This document shows positions 1-10,493 of a stretch of 64,000 nt of DNA, one piece after another. The notes beneath the pieces were generated by a model. That model worked only from the letters and a program-made list of their open reading frames with translations, was not told where the DNA came from and did no database searches. This DNA is from Alphaproteobacteria bacterium (GTDB lineage Bacteria; Pseudomonadota; Alphaproteobacteria; Micropepsales; Micropepsaceae): assembly GCA_016125165.1 (NCBI GenBank), contig WGMH01000003.1:744001-808000 (forward strand), written 5' to 3'. The translations under genes and the position numbers were made by a program. How positions within the stretch are numbered: the stretch's first letter is position 1; every line of letters begins with the position of its first letter.

Positions 1-884
1 GCCTGTTCGGAATGAAGCCGACGCAATTCCGCAATCCCGGCGGACCGGATGATCGCGGCCGTGCGCATGGCATGATTGTCGATCACGTCGTGACGCGCAC
101 GGTGCGCGACAGCGCCGCCATGCTTGATTGGACCGGCTATCCCGAAGATGAGGCCCCGTATGCGCCCGCCCCCAAGGCGCGGCCCTATATGGATGAAATC
201 CAGAAGGCGCCGGGAAAATTGCGGATCGCGTTCTGCGCGGAGACCGTGCAGGGCGTCGATCTCAATCCGGATGTGAAGGCGACATACGATGCCACCGTGA
301 AGTTGATGGGCGAGCTTGGTCACACGATGATCGACCTGCCGTCGCTCGGCGTAAATCTGCGCCGGCTTTACAAGGCACAAGGCTATGTCTCGGGCGCCAT
401 GGCCATCGTCGGTTACGAGGAATGGGCCGAAAAGATGGGCCGCGAACTCAACGAAACGACGCTCGAATGGCTTGCGCTGATTGGATATCGCGCCGCGAAG
501 GAAGCAACGCCGAAAGATGTCGCGTGGGGCTTGCAGACCATACGCCAGACCAGCCGCGAGATCCTCGCGCTCTATCGCAATTTCGATGTTCTGCTGCAAC
601 CGATCCAGATTTCGCCCGCCCCGCCGCTTGGCTTCCTCGATCCGATGAACGTCCGCGCGCGCGAATTCAACCGCCGGCAGGGGCAGATATTCGGTCTTAC
701 CCCTATCGCCAATCTGACGGGCCAACCTGCCATGTCGGTGCCAATGGCACTTTCCTCGGACGGGCTGCCTATCGCCATGATGTTCAGTGGCCGCTATGGC
801 GACGAAGCCACGCTGTTCCGTCTGGCAGCGCAGATCGAGCAGGCCCAGCCTTGGATTGACCGCAAACCGCCAATTTGGGGGTGA
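1..884 (+). CDS. Amidase signature family protein, C-terminal part
   Basis: The reading frame is open from the first base: codons before the first ATG (position 12) read L-F-G-M-K-P-T, the conserved run after the amidase-signature serine, so the gene begins left of the window. About 290 C-terminal residues are present. They end with the family's conserved tail ([12 protein letters not shown], then a bulk-substrate region and an A-x-Q-I-E helix). The Lys / cis-Ser / Ser catalytic triad lies off-window, so neither activity nor substrate (amide, aryl-acylamide, or the Gln amide of a GatA-type partner) can be judged. It stops 31 bp before trmFO on the same strand. Confidence 0.9.
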   Translation, partial: LFGMKPTQFRNPGGPDDRGRAHGMIVDHVVTRTVRDSAAMLDWTGYPEDEAPYAPAPKARPYMDEIQKAPGKLRIAFCAETVQGVDLNPDVKATYDATVKLMGELGHTMIDLPSLGVNLRRLYKAQGYVSGAMAIVGYEEWAEKMGRELNETTLEWLALIGYRAAKEATPKDVAWGLQTIRQTSREILALYRNFDVLLQPIQISPAPPLGFLDPMNVRAREFNRRQGQIFGLTPIANLTGQPAMSVPMALSSDGLPIAMMFSGRYGDEATLFRLAAQIEQAQPWIDRKPPIWG

Positions 885-915
885 TGGCTGCGGGCCAAGT
901 TGCTATACGCACGCC

Positions 916-2259
916 ATGAAAACCATTCACATCATTGGCGGCGGGCTCGCGGGCAGCGAGGCGGCGTGGCAGGCGGCCAATATGGGTGCAAGCGTGGTGC
1001 TGCATGAGATGCGGCCCGTGCGCGGCACCGATGCACACCAGACCGAGGGCTTGGCCGAACTCGTCTGCTCCAATTCGTTCCGCTCGGATGACGCAGAGAA
1101 CAACGCTGTCGGTCTGCTGCATGAAGAGATGCGTCGCGCGGGTTCGCTGATCCTGAAATCCGGCGATGCGCACCGGCTGCCCGCCGGTGGTGCGCTGGCG
1201 GTAGATCGTCACGGCTTTTCGGATGCTGTGACACACACGCTCGAATCTCATCCCAATGTGGATATTGTGCGCGAGGAGATCGCGGGCCTTCCGCCGGAAG
1301 ACTGGCAATCGGTGATCATCGCCACCGGACCGCTAACTTCTGCACCGCTGGCCGAAGCCATCCGCGCGTTTACCGGTGAGGAATCGCTTTCCTTCTTCGA
1401 CGCCATCGCGCCGATCGTGCATCGCGAATCCATCAATATGGACGTGTGCTGGATGCAATCGCGTTACGATAAGGGCGACGGCGCGGACTACATCAACTGC
1501 CCGATGGATCAGGCGCAGTACAAAGACTTCATCGCGGAACTGCTCGCCGGCGAGAAGGCCGAGTTCAAGGAATGGGAAAAATCCACGCCCTATTTCGAAG
1601 GCTGCCTTCCCATCGAAGTGATGGCGTCTCGCGGCGAAGATACGCTGCGCTACGGGCCCATGAAGCCTGTGGGCCTTGCCGATCCGCGCCGCGACAATCA
1701 CAGGCCTTATGCCATCGTGCAGCTCCGGCAGGACAATGCACTCGGCACGCTTTGGAACATGGTCGGCTTCCAGACCAAGCTGAAGCATGGGGAGCAGACG
1801 CGCATCTTCCGGATGATCCCAGGTCTTGAAAATGCGAGCTTCGCGCGACTGGGTGGCCTTCATCGCAACACCTTCATCAATTCGCCGCGCCTGCTCGATG
1901 GATCGCTGCGGCTAAAGGCCCGGCCCGCCATTCGCTTCGCCGGACAGGTCACGGGCGTGGAAGGCTATGTCGAAAGCGCCGCCATCGGTCTGCTTGCGGG
2001 CCGTTTCGCCGCTGCCGAAGCGAGCGGCATCGCGCCATTGCCACCGCCGGAGACAACCGCGTTGGGCGCGCTTCTGCACCACATCACCGGTGGCGCGGAT
2101 GAAAAGACCTTCCAGCCGATGAATGTAAACTTTGGCCTCTTTCCAGAACTGCCGAAGGACGCGCGCATTCGCGGCAAGGACCGCAAGAAGGCGATGAGCG
2201 CGCGCGCCCTGAACGATCTCGGCATCTGGCTTGGCGCGCACCGGGAAGCGGCCGAGTAG
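916..2259 (+). CDS. trmFO: Methylenetetrahydrofolate-tRNA-(uracil-54-C5)-methyltransferase (FADH2-dependent)
   Basis: Forms ribothymidine at position 54 of the tRNA T-loop, using methylene-THF as carbon donor and FADH2 as reductant. The 447-aa product has the usual family length. It opens with the FAD-binding G-G-G-L-A-G-S-E motif (residues 8-15), and the L-V-C-S-N-S-F-R stretch carries the conserved N-terminal cysteine. The ATG at 916 is chosen because the dinucleotide-binding strand starts right there; the frame is open further upstream without homology. No Shine-Dalgarno is obvious. The TAG stop abuts the opposing stop of the next gene with no spacer (TAG|CTA). Confidence 0.95.
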   Translation: MKTIHIIGGGLAGSEAAWQAANMGASVVLHEMRPVRGTDAHQTEGLAELVCSNSFRSDDAENNAVGLLHEEMRRAGSLILKSGDAHRLPAGGALAVDRHGFSDAVTHTLESHPNVDIVREEIAGLPPEDWQSVIIATGPLTSAPLAEAIRAFTGEESLSFFDAIAPIVHRESINMDVCWMQSRYDKGDGADYINCPMDQAQYKDFIAELLAGEKAEFKEWEKSTPYFEGCLPIEVMASRGEDTLRYGPMKPVGLADPRRDNHRPYAIVQLRQDNALGTLWNMVGFQTKLKHGEQTRIFRMIPGLENASFARLGGLHRNTFINSPRLLDGSLRLKARPAIRFAGQVTGVEGYVESAAIGLLAGRFAAAEASGIAPLPPPETTALGALLHHITGGADEKTFQPMNVNFGLFPELPKDARIRGKDRKKAMSARALNDLGIWLGAHREAAE

Positions 2260-3111
2260 CTAGACGCGGCCTCGCCACACTCCACGCAACAGGCCCCATT
2301 GCCGGCGAAACAGGGCTGGCGCCACCGCATCGTGGAACACGTCGAATCCCGGCTGTTCCATCTGTTTCAGATAGAGCGGTGCGATAGCGGCGGGCAGGAA
2401 AGCAGCGAGCGCGGGACCGGGCCGCTCCATCAAGCGCGAGGCATCGAGGTGCACCCGCGCGCGTGCCGCAATCCGCGCGATGACGGGCTTCAGCCTGCCG
2501 CCGCGATGATGCACCAGCACATCGTCCGGCGTGACGCCTTCGTCCGCCAACACATCGCGCGGCAGAAACAGCTTGCCATGGGCCGCGTGAAACGGGATGG
2601 CGCGCAATATCCCAGTGAGCGCATAAGCAATTCCGGCGGCGCGTGCATGGGCATCGTGGAGAGTCTCGCGCTCCTCACCCGCACCCAATACGCGCGTTGC
2701 CAGCCGCATCAGGTTGCCGCTCGTCGCATCGGCATAGGCCTCCAGCGATTCCATGTCGGCGAATGTCACATCTGCCGCGTCGCTTTCCCGCGCATCGATC
2801 ATGGCCTCGAACAGCTCGAGCGGCGGCCCCACCCGCGCGAACACATCGACCAGACCATGAACCACATCATGTCCGCGATGGTGCAGATCGCGCGCCGACG
2901 CCAGCGCCTCACGCCACCATTGCAGGCGGATGGCTGCCACCATCGGCTCCTTCACAGTTTCGCCGATACGGGCCAGCTCATGATTGAAGGCGTAAAGCAC
3001 AAACAGAAGCGGCCGCCGTTCCTCCGGCGCGAAGAGCGAAGCAAAGTAGCGGTCAGGATCGCTCTGGCGAACCGTCGCTTCGCAGGCATTCAGGGCGGCT
3101 TGCAGATCCAT
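2260..3111 (-). CDS. Squalene/phytoene-synthase-fold protein, NDUFAF6-like complex I assembly factor
   Basis: A 283-aa protein of the squalene/phytoene synthase fold. The two Asp-rich substrate motifs of true synthases are not seen. In their place are Y-A-F-N-H-E-L-A and L-Q-W-W-R-E, followed by A-Y-A-D-A-T-S-G-N-L, I-L-R-A-I-P-F-H, K-L-F-L-P-R-D-V and F-D-V-F-H-D. These match, from memory, the mitochondrial complex I factor NDUFAF6, so a chaperone-like role is more likely than isoprenoid synthesis. Start: ATG at 3111. An upstream in-frame TTG (3129) falls inside the terminator of the preceding gene and is rejected. Convergent with trmFO at zero distance. Confidence 0.8.
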   Translation of the reverse strand: MDLQAALNACEATVRQSDPDRYFASLFAPEERRPLLFVLYAFNHELARIGETVKEPMVAAIRLQWWREALASARDLHHRGHDVVHGLVDVFARVGPPLELFEAMIDARESDAADVTFADMESLEAYADATSGNLMRLATRVLGAGEERETLHDAHARAAGIAYALTGILRAIPFHAAHGKLFLPRDVLADEGVTPDDVLVHHRGGRLKPVIARIAARARVHLDASRLMERPGPALAAFLPAAIAPLYLKQMEQPGFDVFHDAVAPALFRRQWGLLRGVWRGRV

Positions 3112-3128
3112 GAGGCATCTATAACGCA

Positions 3129-3162
3129 AAAGGCCGCCCGGTCATCCCGGGCGGCCTTTGCA
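3129..3162 (-). terminator. Intrinsic terminator of the PuuD-like gene
   Basis: Perfect 13-bp inverted repeat (3129-3141 and 3147-3159) around a 5-nt loop. The stem is GC-rich and the minus strand ends in a short T run. It lies 17 bp beyond the stop of the minus-strand gene at 3179 and separates it from the next minus-strand gene. Confidence 0.8.
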
Positions 3163-3178
3163 ATGCGGAACTTTCGGA

Positions 3179-3793
3179 TCAGTAGATATTCTGCGCCGAC
3201 ACCATCGCGAACAGCATCGGGATGGAGAGCAGCGTGTTGATGCGGCTAAACTGGCCGGCCGTCTTGGCGGCGGCGGCCTTGGCTTCCGGCGTGATGCCTT
3301 CGCCCTGACCGTTCAGGTTCAGAACCTTCTGCTGGTTCGGCCAGATCACGAACCACACGTTGAACCACATGATCGTGCCGAGCCACATGCCGATGCCGAT
3401 CGCGATGGACTTCGGATTGGCGAAGTTCTCGATGGCGCCGAGCGTATAGGCCTCAAGCAGATAGCCGTTCAACTGCGCGAGAATGATGCCGAACACAATG
3501 GTTCCCATCGCACCCCAGCGGAACCAGAACAGTGCTTCCGGCGCGATATAACCGGAGACGCCTTTTTTCAGTTCGTCCGGGATTTTCGGCATGGTCGGTG
3601 TTTGCACGAAGTTGAAGTACCAGAGCAGGCCGATCCACATCACGCCACAGATAACGTGCAGCCAGCGGATCAGGAACGGCCAGAACTGCGGGCCGTAATA
3701 CCCTTGAAGCTCCGCATAGATCAGGAACAGAACGAAGGCGAGCACGAAACCCGCGATCACCGTATTGCGCAGATTGGACAACAACGCAGCCAT
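3179..3793 (-). CDS. PuuD-like (urate hydroxylase N-terminal domain) membrane protein without cytochrome domain
   Basis: A 204-aa polytopic membrane protein of the DUF989 / urate-oxidase-N family. Visible features include a first helix near residues 8-28, the R-W-L-H-V-I-C-G-V-M-W-I-G-L-L-W run, the Q-T-P-T-M-P loop, and three to four further helices. Full-length PuuD proteins continue into a C-terminal cytochrome c (CxxCH) domain. Here the protein stops after the membrane part and no CxxCH is present, so urate hydroxylation by this protein alone is doubtful. Start ATG 3793 is chosen for the GGGAGG six bases upstream; a longer frame upstream has no support. Downstream of secD by 93 bp. Confidence 0.75.
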   Translation of the reverse strand: MAALLSNLRNTVIAGFVLAFVLFLIYAELQGYYGPQFWPFLIRWLHVICGVMWIGLLWYFNFVQTPTMPKIPDELKKGVSGYIAPEALFWFRWGAMGTIVFGIILAQLNGYLLEAYTLGAIENFANPKSIAIGIGMWLGTIMWFNVWFVIWPNQQKVLNLNGQGEGITPEAKAAAAKTAGQFSRINTLLSIPMLFAMVSAQNIY

Positions 3794-3886
3794 GACATTT
3801 CCCTCCCGCAAGGCCATTGGGCGTGAATGAGTCTGAGGGGCAGTTTACCCCCTTTTTCTAGGAAAACAGCCCTTATCTGCGTGGGG

Positions 3887-5518
3887 TTACATCGCCAGCT
3901 TTTTGGGGCGCGCCGCCCGCAGCCACCACACAACCATCATGCGGGTGACCATCACCGCCGTGAAGAACGAGGTGATGATACCGAGCCCAAGCGTCACCGC
4001 GAAGCCGCGCACCGGGCCCGAGCCCAGCTGAAACAGAATCAGTGAAGCGATCAGATGGGTGGCGTTGGCGTCCACAATGGTCGCCATGGCTCTGCGGAAA
4101 CCGGCGTCGATGGCGGCAATCAGCGTTCGGCCGTTTCGCACCTCTTCGCGGATACGCTCATAAATGAGCACGTTCGCATCCACGGCCATGCCCATGGTGA
4201 GCACGATGCCGGCGATGCCGGGCAAAGTAAGCGTTGCGCCAAACAGCGTCAGCGCCGCCATCAGCAGCACCACGTTCATGGTGAGGGCGACGTCAGCGAA
4301 CAGACCAAACAGGCCATAACGCGCGATCATGAACAGTGCGACGAGGATCAGGCCCCCGATGGCGGAGTATTTGCCCGCTTCCACCGAATCCTTGCCGAGT
4401 TCGGCGCCGACGGTGCGCTGATCCAGAACCTTCAACGGTGCGGGCAATGCGCCGGCGCGCAGCAGGGCCGCAAGCTCGTTGGCGCTCTGCACGGTAAAGC
4501 TTCCGGAGATTTCACCGCTGCCGCCCAGAATTGCATCGCGGATCACCGGCGCGGTGATGACTTCATTGTCGAGCACCACGGCGAAACGCCGGCCCACATT
4601 GGCCTTGGTCACGTCGCCGAACTGGCGGGCGCCGACGGTGTCGAAACGAAAGGTCACAACCGGCTGGCCCGTCTGCTGGTTGAAGGTGCCCGCCGCGGCG
4701 TTGAGGTGGTCACCCGACACCATGACGCGCCGCTGAACGACGATAGGTTGTCCGCGCTTTTCGCCACGCGCCTTTTCATCGGCGGTGGGCGTCAGGTAGA
4801 GCAATTCCGAGCCGATGGGCACGATGCCCTTTTCGGCCTGCTGAATATCGGCGGCTTCATCCACCAGCTGGAATGTCATTTTCGCGGTCTTGCCGAGCAG
4901 CTTGAGCAACTCGGTCGGATCGGAGAGGCCCGGCACCTGAATCAGAATGCGGTCATCGCCCTGGCGTGTGATCGTGGGCTCGCGCGTGCCAAGTTCGTCG
5001 ATGCGGCGGCGGATCACTTCGATCGACTGGCTCACCACTTCGGACTTGTTCTGCACGCGGAACGCGTCGGTCGTGGTCATCACGATGCGGCCGTTGCCCG
5101 GCTCCGTCATTTCGTATTCACGCGCGCCGATGGCCAGCACCGAACCGCTCACAGTGGGGTTCAGTTCCGTCAGGATCTTCTTGGCTTCATCGAAACGCTC
5201 CTGATCGATGATGCGCACCGAGAACACGCCATTGGCGGCCTGAATATCCTCATAGCCGATGCGGGCCTTGCGCAGGCGCACGCGCGCTTCTGCCAATAGG
5301 CTTTCGCCCTTGTCCTTTTCGACGGCCGTGTAGTCGACTTCCATCAGCATGTAGGAGCCGCCCTGCAAGTCGAGGCCGAGCGTCACCGAGCCCGTGGGCC
5401 ACCAGGATGGCATGTTCTTCAGCGCGCTCTCGGGCAACGCGTTCGGCAGGGCGATCACAATGCCCAGCAACAGAACGAGGATCGTTACGACCCGCGACCA
5501 GGTGGAGATTTGCAGCAT
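3887..5518 (-). CDS. secD: Protein translocase subunit SecD
   Basis: A 543-aa SecD that, with SecF and YajC, uses proton motive force to pull proteins out of the SecYEG channel on the periplasmic side. Seen: one N-terminal TM helix (residues 9-27), the G-L-D-L-Q-G-G-S motif of the P1 head, a long periplasmic region, and a C-terminal block of TM helices with G-M-A-V-D-A-N-V-L-I-Y-E-R-I-R-E-E. It starts 5 bp after the yajC stop, so the two are one operon. In most relatives secF follows or is fused; here neither is true, and the next gene is PuuD-like. Confidence 0.96.
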   Translation of the reverse strand: MLQISTWSRVVTILVLLLGIVIALPNALPESALKNMPSWWPTGSVTLGLDLQGGSYMLMEVDYTAVEKDKGESLLAEARVRLRKARIGYEDIQAANGVFSVRIIDQERFDEAKKILTELNPTVSGSVLAIGAREYEMTEPGNGRIVMTTTDAFRVQNKSEVVSQSIEVIRRRIDELGTREPTITRQGDDRILIQVPGLSDPTELLKLLGKTAKMTFQLVDEAADIQQAEKGIVPIGSELLYLTPTADEKARGEKRGQPIVVQRRVMVSGDHLNAAAGTFNQQTGQPVVTFRFDTVGARQFGDVTKANVGRRFAVVLDNEVITAPVIRDAILGGSGEISGSFTVQSANELAALLRAGALPAPLKVLDQRTVGAELGKDSVEAGKYSAIGGLILVALFMIARYGLFGLFADVALTMNVVLLMAALTLFGATLTLPGIAGIVLTMGMAVDANVLIYERIREEVRNGRTLIAAIDAGFRRAMATIVDANATHLIASLILFQLGSGPVRGFAVTLGLGIITSFFTAVMVTRMMVVWWLRAARPKKLAM

Positions 5519-5523
5519 GAGCG

Positions 5524-5817
5524 CTAGTCAGCCTTGGTTTCGGCGGGCACGGTCTTGGCGCGCACCTCGCTGAGGGTGGACTTCATCACGCGCACCTGCA
5601 CGTTGTCGGCGATTTCCACCATCAGTTCGCCATCGTCGCGCACTTTGGTCACCTTGCCGACAATGCCGCCCGCGGTCACAACAGTGTCGCCGCGTTTCAC
5701 ATTGTCCACCATCTGGCGGTGCTGCTTCATGCGCTGCTGTTGCGGGCGGATGAGCAGGAAGTACATGATCGCAAAGACCAGTACGAGAGGAACGATGGAG
5801 CTGGCAAAATCTGTCAT
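5524..5817 (-). CDS. yajC: Preprotein translocase accessory subunit YajC
   Basis: A 97-aa single-pass membrane protein. The TM helix (residues 7-24) is followed by the family hallmark R-P-Q-Q-Q-R-M-K and the V-x-T-x-G-G-I-x-G-x-V beta domain. It associates with SecDF at the inner membrane. Start ATG 5817 (M-T-D-F-A-S-S) has GGAAAG upstream and fits the family; 14 extra upstream codons are not conserved-looking. First gene of the yajC-secD pair; the 118-bp gap to the divergent ATPase gene must hold both promoters. Confidence 0.95.
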   Translation of the reverse strand: MTDFASSIVPLVLVFAIMYFLLIRPQQQRMKQHRQMVDNVKRGDTVVTAGGIVGKVTKVRDDGELMVEIADNVQVRVMKSTLSEVRAKTVPAETKAD

Positions 5818-5935
5818 GGGGCTTTCCGGAACGAATTCTTGGGCAGCCGCCTGCCGCAAGGGCGGGGCCGCGAACCGCGCGGACTATAGCCGTGCCGCCC
5901 TTCAATGCAACCGTGACACATCAAAGGCTTAGCAG

Positions 5936-6814
5936 GTGCCTGACCGTCAGAATCCCTCCCTCGACAACGAATTGCTGGCCCGCATTGCCGCAGCGCTGGA
6001 AAGACTGGCGCCGCCGGCCCCCGCGCGGGGCGCCCCCGCTGCGGGCGACGCCTTCCTTTGGGAGCCCGCCGGTGGCGGGCTTATGTCCGTCGACACGGTG
6101 TCCGGCGTGCCGCTGAAACTGCTTCAGGGCGTGGACGCGGCCCGGGACACGCTTCTGATGAACACAAGGCGGTTTGCCGACGGCCTGCCGGCGAACAATG
6201 CGCTGCTATGGGGTGCGCGCGGCATGGGCAAAAGCTCGCTGGTAAAGGCGGCCCACCGCAGCGTGAACGAATCGCGGCAAGGCGCGGCGCGGCTGGTGCT
6301 GATCGAAATTCACCGCGAAGACATCGCCACGCTCCCCCAACTCCTGCGCATTCTGAAACCGAGCACGCGGCGCTTTCTGTTGTTCTGCGACGATCTTTCC
6401 TTCGACCGCGACGATGCAAGCTACAAGTCGCTCAAAGCCGCACTCGAAGGTGGCATCGAAGGGCGCCCCGCCAATGCGCTCTTCTATGCCACGTCCAATC
6501 GCCGTCATCTGATGCCGCGCGACATGATGGAGAATGAACGCTCCACCGCGATCAACCCGTCCGAAGCCGTAGAAGAGAAGGTTTCGCTGTCGGACCGCTT
6601 CGGCCTCTGGATAGGCTTTCACAATTGTGGGCAGGACGAATATCTCGCGATAATCGAAGGCTATGCGAAGCACTATGATCTTCAGATTGCGCGTGACGAA
6701 TTGCACCGCAAGGCGCTGACATGGGCCGCAGGCCGTGGCGGCCGCTCAGGCCGCGTGGCCTGGCAGTTCATTCAGGATCTCGCCGGAGAGTTGGGAAAGA
6801 GGTTGAGCGAGTAG
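5936..6814 (+). CDS. DUF815 family AAA-type ATP-binding protein
   Basis: A 292-aa P-loop ATPase. Walker A G-A-R-G-M-G-K-S lies at residues 93-100, and a Walker B-like F-L-L-F-C-D-D-L near residue 140. Then come the sensor-like Y-A-T-S-N-R-R-H-L and an arginine-rich lid. This matches the DUF815 family, common in alphaproteobacteria and of unknown cellular role. GTG start at 5936, behind a weak AGCAGG. It is divergent from yajC and convergent with the LytM lipoprotein gene. The stop lies inside a long hairpin. Confidence 0.85.
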   Translation: MPDRQNPSLDNELLARIAAALERLAPPAPARGAPAAGDAFLWEPAGGGLMSVDTVSGVPLKLLQGVDAARDTLLMNTRRFADGLPANNALLWGARGMGKSSLVKAAHRSVNESRQGAARLVLIEIHREDIATLPQLLRILKPSTRRFLLFCDDLSFDRDDASYKSLKAALEGGIEGRPANALFYATSNRRHLMPRDMMENERSTAINPSEAVEEKVSLSDRFGLWIGFHNCGQDEYLAIIEGYAKHYDLQIARDELHRKALTWAAGRGGRSGRVAWQFIQDLAGELGKRLSE

Positions 6815-6847
6815 CGAACGGAAAATACGCATCCGTTCGCCACTCGC
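6807..6847. terminator. Long hairpin between convergent genes
   Basis: Arms 6807-6822 and 6832-6847 pair over 16 positions with one mismatch around a 9-nt loop, and overlap the stop codon of the AAA gene. No U-tract follows on either strand, so it is a candidate bidirectional or 3'-end-protecting structure rather than a textbook terminator. A second small hairpin (about 6853-6867) overlaps the stop of the opposing gene. Confidence 0.5.
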
Positions 6848-6858
6848 AAACCCGTCCA

Positions 6859-7557
6859 TCAGGACGGATTGTACGCCACCAGCATGGGTCGCGGATCGAC
6901 GGGCTTCACGCCACGCCGGACTTCAAAATGCAGTTGCGGGCGGCTGACGTCGCCGGTCTGACCGGAATAGGCAATCACCTGCCCCTTCAGCACGCGGTCA
7001 CCCTTGTTCACATTCACGCTCTGGTTATGCGCATAGGTCGTGACATAGCCATCATCATGCTGCAGCAGGACAATCTTGCCATAACCGCGCAGTTCGCCCG
7101 CGTATGTCACCGTACCGGTTGCCGCTGCACGCACGGGCTCGCCCGCCGGAACGGAAATATTGATGCCATCGTTGCGCCCGCCGGTCGCGGTCACGCCGAA
7201 GCCGGAAATGACCTGCCCGTTCACCGGCCAGATGAATTTGGCGGCCGTCAGCGGCGGCACCGCCGTTTGTGCGGGTTCATTCCTGGCAACCTGCTTGACC
7301 GGTCTTGGCCGCGCGGTTGGAACCGGCGTCGGCTCGCTTTTGCGCGAACTATCGCGATCGGCCACGCGCTCTGGCGTGCGATCGCGCCATTTCGATTTGG
7401 ATTTGCCGACGGTGGTATCGTAACCCGGCCAGTCGAGCTGCGTCAGGCGGCCGTTGGGCTGGGATGCACAGGCCGACAGCGCAAACGTGGCGGCACAGAG
7501 CAGCGACAGCGAAGCGCCACGCACGAAACTAGCGGGAATGCTTTTCGCGTTTTTCAT
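6859..7557 (-). CDS. LytM/M23-domain lipoprotein (NlpD-like, degenerate active site)
   Basis: A 232-aa lipoprotein. The signal peptide ends in the lipobox L-S-A-C (Cys30). A proline-rich linker follows, then a C-terminal LytM domain from about residue 125. The first zinc-ligand motif is N-D-G-I-N instead of H-x3-D, while the later Y-A-H-N and L-H-F-E histidines remain. This resembles NlpD and EnvC, which bind and activate amidases and do not cut peptidoglycan themselves. No LysM domain is present in the linker, unlike E. coli NlpD. The start overlaps the pcm stop by 29 bp, so it is the last gene of the serS-surE-pcm run. Confidence 0.85.
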   Translation of the reverse strand: MKNAKSIPASFVRGASLSLLCAATFALSACASQPNGRLTQLDWPGYDTTVGKSKSKWRDRTPERVADRDSSRKSEPTPVPTARPRPVKQVARNEPAQTAVPPLTAAKFIWPVNGQVISGFGVTATGGRNDGINISVPAGEPVRAAATGTVTYAGELRGYGKIVLLQHDDGYVTTYAHNQSVNVNKGDRVLKGQVIAYSGQTGDVSRPQLHFEVRRGVKPVDPRPMLVAYNPS

Positions 7558-8211
7558 CGGGTTTGAGCGCCTCCTGCGCGATACCCGGCAACATCGGGAC
7601 GAACATGACCGGGATCAACGCTTCCTGCGTGGTCCCTTCCTCGGTCCTGATAATCTTCGTCAAATGTTGAGAAAAACTTTCCGAACTTAGATTTTTGCCT
7701 AACGGAGCGATAAGTATTCCCCCGACCTTTAACTGTTCGATAAGGGTTTGGGGCACTTCAGGCGCCGCCGCACTCAACAGAATGCGATCGAACGGAGCCT
7801 GCTCTGGCCATCCTTGAAATCCGTCGCCGAATTTCGTCACCACATTGTGCAGCTTGAGTTTTTTGAAGCGCGCCTCGGCCTGTTTCAGAAGCGGGCGATG
7901 CCGTTCCACCGTATAGATCATGCGACAGAGCGGCGAGAGGACGGCGGCCTGATAACCGGAGCCGGTGCCGATTTCCAGCACGCGATGCTTCGGCTGCACA
8001 TCGAGCGCCTGCGTAGCGTAAGCGACGATATAGGGCTGGCTGATGGTTTGCCCGCAGGCGATGGGCAGCGCGGAATTGTCATAGGCCGCGTGCTCGAACG
8101 GCTCCTCCACAAATTCCTCGCGCGGCGTTTTCTCGATCGCCTCCAAGACGCGCCGGTCTTCGATGCCCTGCTTGCGCAGCGCCATCAGCAGAGCAACGGC
8201 GCGCGGGTCCG

Positions 8212-8215
<4 letters not shown>
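7529..8215 (-). CDS. pcm: Protein-L-isoaspartate O-methyltransferase
   Basis: A 228-aa SAM-dependent methyltransferase that repairs isoaspartyl residues in damaged proteins. The SAM motif [11 protein letters not shown] lies at residues 79-89, and the Q-P-Y-I-V-A-Y substrate segment at 60-66. Its ATG overlaps the surE stop (ATGA), and pairing with surE is the classic stress-survival arrangement. The 3' third (about 7630-7740) is clearly lower in GC than its neighbours, with codons such as TTA and ATA that are rare around it. Confidence 0.95.
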
Positions 8216-10382
<2,167 letters not shown>

Positions 10383-10493
10383 TCACTCCAATTCGGCGCC
10401 GGTAATGGCATGCAGCAGCGCGGGGCGTAAAGCATGACAAATCCCCGCTCCGGTGGCCCTGGGGCTCCTGTGCAAATTTTCCTAAGAGGACAG

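Noticed and set aside
3127-3129. Upstream TTG start for the NDUFAF6-like gene
   Set aside because: It lies within the stem of the preceding gene's terminator and adds an unconserved tail; ATG 3111 is preferred.
4055-5299. 414-codon open frame antisense to secD
   Set aside because: Low-complexity His/Arg/Gln-rich translation typical of antisense frames in GC-rich DNA; secD is certain.
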